A stretch of 64,000 nt of DNA from Gammaproteobacteria bacterium (GTDB lineage: Bacteria > Pseudomonadota > Gammaproteobacteria > Legionellales > Legionellaceae), in NCBI GenBank assembly GCA_024742995.1, contig JANSXK010000003.1, positions 62,001 through 126,000 on the forward strand, given 5' to 3'. The notes below the pieces were generated by a model. That model had not been told where the DNA came from, searched no databases, and saw only the letters and a program-made list of their open reading frames with translations. Shown one piece after another: positions 36,343 to 44,600 of this stretch (its first letter is position 1; each line of letters opens with the position of its first letter). Position numbers and translations under genes: made by a program.

Positions 36343-37805
36343 TGAAATTATCTGAGTTGATACAACCTTGGGTATCCGACATCAATGGCGATTGCGCTGT
36401 TTCTGGTTTGCAAAACGACAGTCGACAGATCAATGCTGGCGATGTGTTTATTGCTTATCCGGGTGCTGTTGCAGATGGCCGTGCTCATATTGCAGATGCG
36501 ATTGCAAAGGGTGCTGTTGCGATTATTTATGATCCTAAAGACATCCCTGTTGCTGCCGTATTGCCCACACATGTGCCTTGTGTGCCTCTGGAAAATTTGG
36601 CGCGTCAACCTTTGGCCGCACTTGCCAGTCGGTTTTATGGTTATCCGTCAGAAGCGTTGAATGTGACAGCAGTGACGGGTACCAATGGCAAAACGACCAT
36701 TGCTTATCAATTGGCACAAGCACATCAATCATTAGGGCACGCTGCGGCGTATATCGGGACTTTGGGGCAAGGCAAAGCTCAGGATTTACAGCCTTTAATT
36801 AATACGACACCAGATGCGTTGTGTTTACAACGTTTGTTTGCGGACTATCAGCAACAAGGTATACAGCAACTGTGTATGGAAGTATCGTCGCACGCGCTTT
36901 CAGAGCATCGTGTAGATGAGATTAGTTTTAACGAAGCGATTTATACCAATCTGAGTTATGAGCATTTGGACTATCATGGCACAATGGATGCTTATGCTGA
37001 AGCCAAAGCCTTACTGTTTGCTAAGCTTTCACTGTCATGGGTTATCCTGAATCAAGATGATGACTATGTTGCGCATATGATAGCCGCGGTGCCTAAAAGC
37101 GTGCGTCAAATTACTTATGGTCTTAATAACGAAGCAGATGTACGCGCCAGTAATTATCAATTGCATTTACATGGCAGTCAATTTATGGTGGATTCGCCTT
37201 GGGGGCAACAGGAATTACAGATCCCAAGTTTGGGATTGTTTAATATTTATAATAGTTTGGCGGTGTATAGCAGTTTGTTGACGCATGGTTATTCTATCGA
37301 TGCAGTGGTAGCGGTGATGGCGACGTTGCAGCCTTCTCCAGGGCGTATGGAAATTGTGGCGCAGCAACCCTGTGTGATCGTGGATTTCGCACATACACCT
37401 GCCGCATTAGAGAATGCATTACAGGCTTTAGGGCGGTTGCAATCTGCATCGCAAAGTAAAGTTTGGGTGGTGTTCGGTTGTGGTGGCGATCGGGATAAAA
37501 CCAAACGGCCCATTATGGGACGGATTGCCAGTGATTACGCGGCGGAAATTATTTTAACCAGTGATAATCCGAGGCATGAAGATCCAGAGGCCATTCTTCA
37601 GGATATTGCGGCGGGTATTCCCGCGGGTAAAGCAGTGACCACGATGGTTGATCGGCGGTCGGCCATTCAGCATGCTTTAGGTGCAGCTGGGCCGAATGAT
37701 ATTGTTTTGATTGCAGGAAAGGGGCATGAAGCATATCAGATTATCGGTGATCAGCGCTCAGAATTTTCGGATCAAGCTGAGGTTCGGCAGTTATTGCGTG
37801 GGTGA
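36339..37805 (+). CDS. murE: UDP-MurNAc-tripeptide synthetase (diaminopimelate-adding)
   Basis: This 488-aa Mur ligase adds meso-diaminopimelate to UDP-MurNAc-L-Ala-D-Glu. The P-loop is VTGTNGKTTIAYQ. FGCGGDRDKTKRPIMG and the DNPRHEDPE loop are present; DNPR marks the meso-DAP-specific enzymes rather than the Lys-adding ones. It is the last gene of the cluster here: murF does not follow, and the next gene is on the other strand 3 nt after the stop. Confidence 0.95.
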   Translation: MMKLSELIQPWVSDINGDCAVSGLQNDSRQINAGDVFIAYPGAVADGRAHIADAIAKGAVAIIYDPKDIPVAAVLPTHVPCVPLENLARQPLAALASRFYGYPSEALNVTAVTGTNGKTTIAYQLAQAHQSLGHAAAYIGTLGQGKAQDLQPLINTTPDALCLQRLFADYQQQGIQQLCMEVSSHALSEHRVDEISFNEAIYTNLSYEHLDYHGTMDAYAEAKALLFAKLSLSWVILNQDDDYVAHMIAAVPKSVRQITYGLNNEADVRASNYQLHLHGSQFMVDSPWGQQELQIPSLGLFNIYNSLAVYSSLLTHGYSIDAVVAVMATLQPSPGRMEIVAQQPCVIVDFAHTPAALENALQALGRLQSASQSKVWVVFGCGGDRDKTKRPIMGRIASDYAAEIILTSDNPRHEDPEAILQDIAAGIPAGKAVTTMVDRRSAIQHALGAAGPNDIVLIAGKGHEAYQIIGDQRSEFSDQAEVRQLLRG

Positions 37806-37807
37806 TA

Positions 37808-38518
37808 TCAAGAAGCGTCTGCGATCGTAATTCTTTCGTCGAACACAAAACATTCGCCTTCCCAAAGAGACTCACTTTTGGGCATGACTCGCAAATAATC
37901 TATAATGCCACCTTCGAGATGATAAACATTTTCAAAGCCCAGCATTTTTAGATAGGACGTGGATTTTTCACAACGAATCCCACCAGTGCAATACATCGCA
38001 ATTTTCTTATGTTTTTTATCCATCAATTGAGTTTGAACGTACTCTGGAAAATCACGGAAATTTTCGGTTTGTGGGTCGATGGCATTTTTAAAGGAGCCTG
38101 CTTCGACTTCATAAGTATTGCGTGTGTCGATGAGTAGTACATCAGGATCGGCCAATAATTCATTCCATTCTGTAGGCGACAAGCGGGTGCCATTTTGTTG
38201 AAGCGGATCAACTTCGGGCACACCCATAGTCACAATCTCTTTGCGAAACTTCACTTTGGCTTTTTCGTACGGCATCATATCTGATGTGGTTTCTTTGAAA
38301 TATAAACCTTCAAATTGGGGCATAGCGTGGATATGCGCATACATGGCAGCCATATCTTCCGGCGTGCCAGCCATCCCGCCATTCATCCCTTCACTGGCTA
38401 AAAGAATTGTTCCAAGAATATTGTGAGTTTTCATAGCATCCAATAATGGCTCTCTCATAGATTCGAGATCTGGAAGTGGGCAAAAACGATAAAAAGTAGC
38501 AATGATATAAGTTTTCAT
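37808..38518 (-). CDS. trhO: tRNA uridine(34) hydroxylase TrhO (rhodanese domain)
   Basis: A 236-aa protein of the YceA/TrhO family, which hydroxylates U34 in the 5-hydroxyuridine pathway of tRNA wobble modification. The N-terminal half is ferredoxin-like (ATFYRFCPL, LLASEGMNGGMAG). The rhodanese domain has LIDTRNTYEVEAGSFKNA and the active cysteine loop MYCTGGIRCEKS. The length is short against E. coli YceA (350) but close to other bacterial members. It converges on murE. Confidence 0.9.
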   Translation of the reverse strand: MKTYIIATFYRFCPLPDLESMREPLLDAMKTHNILGTILLASEGMNGGMAGTPEDMAAMYAHIHAMPQFEGLYFKETTSDMMPYEKAKVKFRKEIVTMGVPEVDPLQQNGTRLSPTEWNELLADPDVLLIDTRNTYEVEAGSFKNAIDPQTENFRDFPEYVQTQLMDKKHKKIAMYCTGGIRCEKSTSYLKMLGFENVYHLEGGIIDYLRVMPKSESLWEGECFVFDERITIADAS

Positions 38519-38643
38519 GGGATTAAATCTGATTTAATTTGGGACAATATTACCTGATTTTGGGGAGAAAAGGAAGTCTAACGCACGAAGGATTTGTAGA
38601 TGGGATCTGGTTTTGTATCGTCATCAACAAGAAGTTCACCGTA

Positions 38644-38964
38644 TTAACTACGGGCATATTTTTCTGTGAAAATATTGGATGGAACCAATGATCTTATTTT
38701 GGATAATTTGTTTTTAAAGCTGGTCTTTTTTTCTTCTAAATCGTAATCAGCTTGTAAACCCAACCAAAAACCTTCTGATGTACCTAGTGCACGTGACAGC
38801 TTTAAGTCCGTATCAGCGGTAATGGCTCGTTTTCCATGAACAATTTCGTTAATGCGCCGAGGTGATACATCAATATCACAGGCAAGTTTATTTTGACTGA
38901 TATTTATGGGAAGCAAAAACTCTTCAAGTAGTACTTCACCTGGATGGATATTTTTCAGTTTCAT
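38644..38964 (-). CDS. higA: HigA-family antitoxin (XRE helix-turn-helix), orphan
   Basis: A 106-aa antitoxin and repressor. The start MKLKNIHPGEVLLEEFL is the HigA hallmark, and an XRE helix-turn-helix follows (ISQNKLACDIDVSPRRINEIVHGKRAIT). The ATG follows AGGAGAAATAACC, in which the Shine-Dalgarno overlaps the TAG of a truncated higB. No intact toxin is adjacent. An inverted repeat at 39035-39055 is the likely operator. It may now act as a free repressor or an anti-addiction factor. Confidence 0.88.
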   Translation of the reverse strand: MKLKNIHPGEVLLEEFLLPINISQNKLACDIDVSPRRINEIVHGKRAITADTDLKLSRALGTSEGFWLGLQADYDLEEKKTSFKNKLSKIRSLVPSNIFTEKYARS

Positions 38965-38975
38965 GGTTATTTCTC

Positions 38976-39023
38976 CTAATGGTAATCTACCATTTCAACA
39001 TTGGTTACTATGCCGTGTTTACA
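38976..39023 (-). pseudogene. higB toxin remnant (C-terminal 15 codons)
   Basis: Read on the minus strand, this stretch translates to CKHGIVTNVEMVDYH followed by TAG. NVE(I/M)VDYH is the conserved C-terminal end of HigB/RelE-type toxins, and it sits exactly where the higB end should be, 11 nt before the higA start. A TAA closes the frame immediately upstream, and only about 10 nt separate it from the operator-like palindrome. An internal deletion of most of higB explains this best. This is an eye-level match, not an alignment score. Confidence 0.65.
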
Positions 39024-39034
39024 TTACTCTTGTA

Positions 39035-39055
39035 GTATAACGCATGACGTTATAC
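39035..39055. promoter_or_regulatory. Palindromic operator of the higBA locus
   Basis: GTATAACG (39035-39042) and CGTTATAC (39048-39055) form a perfect 8-bp inverted repeat around CATGA. Its position upstream of the higB remnant is that of HigA autoregulatory operators. Confidence 0.55.
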
Positions 39056-39084
39056 CGTAATTTGGTTATGTGCAAGAAGGAAGT

Positions 39085-41529
39085 CTAATGCACGAAGGAC
39101 TCCAAACGAGTACTGGTTTCTTCGATTGTTTTTAGGACCTGGTCATAGAGTTTTTCTAATAATTTTGAATGGCCGGCTTTGTAGTAGCGTTCTAGATACT
39201 GACAGGCAGTGGCGGCTCTTGTTAAACCAATATAGACAAAACCACCTTTTAATTTATGAGCAATATCTGTCACGGTTTTCCAATCACCTTCTTGGTGTGC
39301 CTTTTGCATCAGGGGTAGTTCTTCTGGAATAATAGTGGTGATATTTATTTTGACCATATCCATTAGATCTGTGCCACTATCCCCAAGGAGCTTTCTCGCG
39401 CTTTCAATGTCAAAAATGTTTAATGTGTCTACTTCAAATAATTCAGCTTCGGTATCTGGTAAATTTTCACCCAGGCTACTTTGAGGGGTAGCCGCTGGGG
39501 TTGCAGTGGGTGTTGGGTTTTGAGGAGCGGCAGCTAAAGAAAATTTATTAATAATATAGGCAATTCTTTCTGCCGTAATAGGTTTAATAATGACCTCATT
39601 CATTCCTGCGTCTGAGCATTCGGCATGCACTTTATGTTCTGCATGAGCCGTAAGGCCGATGATGGGGGTGGCGGTTTTGTGTTGTGCTTTTTCAAAGGCG
39701 CGGAGTTCACGAGCAAATTCTATGCCTGACATCCCCGGCAATCCGACATCAGATAAAATGAGATCAAATGATTGTGTTTTTGCTAATTCTAGAGCAGATT
39801 CACCATCTATTGCGGGTGTGGGGTTGAGCTTTGCATTACTTAAAAGTGTTTTGGCAACGTTGAGGGCAATGGTGTTATCTTCTATGATTAGAATACGGGG
39901 TAGGGTTTCATTGGCCGATGTTGTTTCTTTTTCTATGTGCGTGCTACTTGGCGTTGAGGGGGTATCTTTCGAGCGCGCGGGGGTTTTTTCAGGCGATAGC
40001 ACGTCATATTTATCAGCTATTTTTAGGGATAGGGTGAAAGAAAAAGTAGAGCCCTCATTAGGTTTGCTTTCTACAGCGATATTTCCGCCCAGCAATTCGA
40101 CATAGCTTTGGGCGATATGTAATCCGATACCATGGCCTTTATCGAGCCCTTTGTAAGAGGGCGTGACACGGAAGAAGGCATCAAATACTTTGTCTAAATC
40201 CTCGGGTGGGATACCTTTGCCTGTGTCTTTTACTTGGAATTGTAATAAGACTTTATCAATTTGTTTTTCAATCAAATTGACGTTGATAGCGACATGACCC
40301 TTATGGGTAAATTTAATAGAATTACCGATGAGATTCAGTAAGATATGGTGAATTTTTTTATGATCACTCACGAGGACTTTAGGAATTTTTTCATCGATAT
40401 GGGTAAGAAATTCAATTTTTTTGAGCGTAATAGACGGATGCTCGAGATCGTAGATACCTTGAATCAAATGAGCCAGATCGAAGGGTCCTTCTTGCAGGTC
40501 GTTGGTATCTACATGATCGGCAGAAACAACATCAAGGATTTCATTGAGCATATTCAAAAGTTCGTTACCACTCAGTGCCAAATCGTGAGCAAGATCTTTT
40601 TGCTTGGGCTTTTGGAGTTCATCTTCAAGTATATTGGCGATACCTACGACGCCGGACAAAGGGGTACGGATGTCATGACTCATATTGGCAATGAATTCGG
40701 TTTTTGCATTGTCAGCAGATTCGGCTGCCTCTTTGGCGACTTTGAGGGCTTCTTGTGTTTCTTTTAGTTCGGTGATGTCTACAGAAACCCCGATAACACC
40801 AATAATATGGCGGTCTTTATCATATAGTGGTTCTTTTGCGCTGAAAAATGTATGAATGGTACCGTCACGTAATGTAGCTGATTCTTCAAACTTAAGGCCC
40901 TTTTTTGAAGCCATTATTTTTTGATCATTTTTAATGATTTCATTAGCTTGATCTTTCCATAGAAAGTCATAATCAGTTTTACCAATAACTTCTTCAGGGC
41001 GATCAAATCCAGTCAATTTGGTATGTGCCAAATTACTCCCCGTGATGACACTATTGACATCTTTCCAGTAGATACTTGCTGGAACCGCCATTTGTACCAA
41101 ATTATTAAGATAAGCTTCAGATCGTTCTTTACTAGCCTGCAGTTCTGTGCATTTATTGTGTAGGTCACTTATTTGGCTTTGATATGGAGAAACGTTATCT
41201 TCAATATAAACTTTGGTTTTGAAACAGACTATCTTCCAGACGCTGAATTTATATTCTTTTCCATTGGGAAAAGAATACATTTTTTCAAAGTAAGTGTTAT
41301 TTAATGACGCGTTATCTGTATCTTTAACTGATATTTCATTGTTTTCTAGGAATTTATTAACATTTAGTCCAATAAATTCTACAGTCGGAGTCATATTAGT
41401 AAATTGATAATAGGCTGTATTACACCCGATAAAGTTATTTTCTTGGTCAACCCAATAAACATTTTTAGGAAAATTCCCAAATATTTTTTGATATATAGTG
41501 TTAAGCAGACTGGATGTTGGCCATGACAT
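39085..41529 (-). CDS. Soluble hybrid sensor histidine kinase (PAS-PAS-HisKA-HATPase-REC-HPt)
   Basis: An 814-aa cytoplasmic phosphorelay protein with no TM segment. A first PAS-like domain lies at about 12-110 and a second with PAC at about 140-255 (GVIGVSVDITELKE). HisKA has MSHDIRTPLSG with the phospho-His at 285. HATPase has NLIGNSIKF, DTGKGIPP and GHGIGLHIA (about 385-500). The receiver (about 545-665) has LILSDVGLPG with Asp594. The C-terminal HPt has AHKLKGG with His758. It therefore carries a full ArcB-like His-Asp-His relay but needs an external final receiver, not encoded here. It follows the NRPS gene by 113 nt on the same strand and could be cotranscribed with it. Confidence 0.9.
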   Translation of the reverse strand: MSWPTSSLLNTIYQKIFGNFPKNVYWVDQENNFIGCNTAYYQFTNMTPTVEFIGLNVNKFLENNEISVKDTDNASLNNTYFEKMYSFPNGKEYKFSVWKIVCFKTKVYIEDNVSPYQSQISDLHNKCTELQASKERSEAYLNNLVQMAVPASIYWKDVNSVITGSNLAHTKLTGFDRPEEVIGKTDYDFLWKDQANEIIKNDQKIMASKKGLKFEESATLRDGTIHTFFSAKEPLYDKDRHIIGVIGVSVDITELKETQEALKVAKEAAESADNAKTEFIANMSHDIRTPLSGVVGIANILEDELQKPKQKDLAHDLALSGNELLNMLNEILDVVSADHVDTNDLQEGPFDLAHLIQGIYDLEHPSITLKKIEFLTHIDEKIPKVLVSDHKKIHHILLNLIGNSIKFTHKGHVAINVNLIEKQIDKVLLQFQVKDTGKGIPPEDLDKVFDAFFRVTPSYKGLDKGHGIGLHIAQSYVELLGGNIAVESKPNEGSTFSFTLSLKIADKYDVLSPEKTPARSKDTPSTPSSTHIEKETTSANETLPRILIIEDNTIALNVAKTLLSNAKLNPTPAIDGESALELAKTQSFDLILSDVGLPGMSGIEFARELRAFEKAQHKTATPIIGLTAHAEHKVHAECSDAGMNEVIIKPITAERIAYIINKFSLAAAPQNPTPTATPAATPQSSLGENLPDTEAELFEVDTLNIFDIESARKLLGDSGTDLMDMVKINITTIIPEELPLMQKAHQEGDWKTVTDIAHKLKGGFVYIGLTRAATACQYLERYYKAGHSKLLEKLYDQVLKTIEETSTRLESFVH

Positions 41530-41642
41530 TTCTTAACCCTCAAAAATAATTCATGATCAAAGCACTTGAATTATAAAATAATAAATCACGTATAGTTTAG
41601 TTTGCATAACAATCTGTACTCCAAACTATTTTGCTTAAGGTC

Positions 41643-44600
41643 TTAAGATTCAAGGTTATGAGTGTAGGATACCATAATATCACTAATATATTTTACATTT
41701 GGTAGCTGGAGAATAGAATCATGATTACCTGGAATCAAATGAATATCCACCGCTTTGCTTGTATGTAAATCTAAATAATTTGCATTATCGTCCATTGCCG
41801 CGAAGTCGCCTGTTTGCTGCATTGCTTTAAATAGAATAATCTTTTTGTTAATTTTGGGTGGTGTATAGATAAAACCCAATTCTTGTAATCTAGTATAATA
41901 TAATTCCATCCATGGTTTGGGGTCAATATTTTCTTTAGCAAGATTTGTTTCTACACGCTCATACTGTTGCAGAATACTCTGTTTTAACGCTTCTTTAGCT
42001 GCGGCATTTAAGAAATTTGATACAACCCATGTATCAAATGTAATGATATAACTAAGCTTATCATCTAGTTTTTTTTGTTCAAGTTGATGTGCCATTTCTA
42101 ATGAGAGCATGCCGCCAAATGAATATCCGGCAAGAATGAATTGCTTTGATTTAATTTCGTTCAGTAGTAAGTCATTATAATGCTCTGCCATAGATGCGAT
42201 ATCATCAAATAAAATTTTGTCGGCATCTATACTGGGATCTTGAATGATATAGCATGGTTGATCTTTGGGTAATAGTTTTATTAAATCAAAATAGCAAAAT
42301 CCAGTACCGCCAATGGGGTGTACAAAAATCAAAGGAATTTTGTCAGAACTTCCTATTTGCATGGTTTTAAGAGTGTTTTTATAAAGCTGATCCTGGTGGA
42401 GAATTGATTCGAAATGAGCATCATTTAATGTGTGGTTAATATGCTCGCTTAATAGTTTTATTGTTGAGCACTCATATAACGTGGAAAAGTTTATTTTCGT
42501 GGCATACGTGTCATTAAGCATATGAATGAGCGTTAATGCTGATATGGAGTTACCGCCGAGATCAAAAAATTCAGCATTTATACCAATTTTACTTTGATCT
42601 ATATCTAGTATTTGAGCATATATGCCCGTAATCTCGTTTTGGAGAGCACTAGAAGGTGATTCATATTCAGTATAGGTAATGGGCGGTAAATCTAGGGCAG
42701 CTAATGTTTTTTTATCTACCTTGCCTGTATTTGTGATAGGGACATTCGTAATTTGGTAATAAAACGTTGGCAGCATATAGGGCGGTAAATTTAGCTTTAG
42801 ATAATGATATAGATTAACATTTGACAATTCTATGTCTTCTTTGAGCAATACATATACTACCAGGTTTTTATGGTGACCGATATTTTTAATGAGGCCGATA
42901 GCTTGTTCGACCATAGGGTGAGCCTCAATGTGTGCTTCAATTCCGTTCAGCTCAATACGATAACCATTAATTTTAATCTGATTGTCTTCTCTCCCAATAT
43001 ATTTTAAATTACCATCCGCTTGCCAAGTGACAATGTCACCAGTGTCATAGATTCTTTTCCCTAAATAATGGATGAACTTATCACGATTCAGTTGTTTAAG
43101 GTTAATGTATTTTCTTGATAATCCCATCCCGCTCAAATAAAGCTTTCCGGGTGCGCCCACTGGTACCGGGTTAAGACCTTTCCCAAGCACGCAAACTTCT
43201 GTGCCTGAAATTGGTTTGCCTATTGGAATAGGATCTGGGAGATTGTCGTTAGTTTTTGCCATATACGTGGTTGAAAACGTGGTATTTTCTGTTGGACCAT
43301 AGCCATTAATAAAATATTTAGGATGATGAGTTTGATTAAAAATATTGCTCACTGCATCAGGTAGTACAGCCTCACCACCAACCAGCAAGTACTTAAGATA
43401 TTTAAACAATCCGGGTGTTGAAAAAGCATAGGAGTGAAATAGCTGAGTGGTTAAAAATAAGATGGATATTTTTTCATATTGCAAAAAATGTGCGAAAGAA
43501 TTAGCATCAAGAAGAGAATGCTTATCAATTAAAATTAATCTGGCTCCATTTAATAAAGCACCCCATATTTCTAGAGTAGCAGCGTCAAAAGTGATGCTTG
43601 AAGTTTGCGCCATATGATCGTTCGCGCTTATTTTTATATAATTGGGGGATTTTACTAATCTTAAAATACTTGCTTGCTCAATCATGACCCCTTTTGGTTT
43701 TCCCGTTGAGCCAGATGTATATAAAACCAAAGTTAACTGATTGGGTGTGGTTCGAACAGGGGTATATATGGCTGGTTTTTCTCGGAGTTCTTCATCAAAA
43801 ATATTGATAATCTTTATCGAATTTCTTTTTAGATTAAAGCTTTGTACTCCTTCAGAATCTGTGATGATACAAGCTAGGCCAACATCATCAACAATATAAT
43901 TAACTCGAACATTTGGCTGGTCTCTTCCTATGGGGACGTAACATCCACCTGATTTAACCACTGCTAGCATGGCGATAATGTGTTCTATATTTTTTTCTAA
44001 AAAAAGTCCAACAGGACGTTCTTTTTTCACGCCAGCTTTTTGTAATCGTTGAGCGATAAGATTAGACTTGTTGTCGAGATCTTGATACGAGATGACTGTA
44101 TCATTGTGTTTTACAGCGATTTTATTAGGTGTTTTAGCTACGTGCTCTGCAAAGTAGGATAACAAATCTTTTTTAAATTCCGATTCTCTGGATGGCTTAC
44201 TCCATTTATTCAATAGTATATTTTTTTGCTGTGGGCTGACAAGTTCAATATTGAGTGCAGGACCTGTTGGGTGATCTGCTATATTTTTAAGAAGTGTTTT
44301 AAAAGCTAAAATAATATGTTGAATAGTTTTTTCATTAAAAAGAGAAACATTATATTCAAATAGGCCATGCAAATTGAGGTCCAATTCTTGCATGAAACAA
44401 ATCATATTTCCAAAGCGGCATTCTTGGCAAGCATCGTACACAATTTCAGCAGCATCATCGGAAAAAATTCGCTTGCTTTTTTTGCCATCAATGTAAAGTG
44501 TGGGGGTGGGATAGTTTTGAAAAATAAAGCCAGCTTGACTGAAAGAATGAACTTTAGAGCTTACTGTGTCTCCAGTAATTTGTAGAATTTCATTGAAAGG

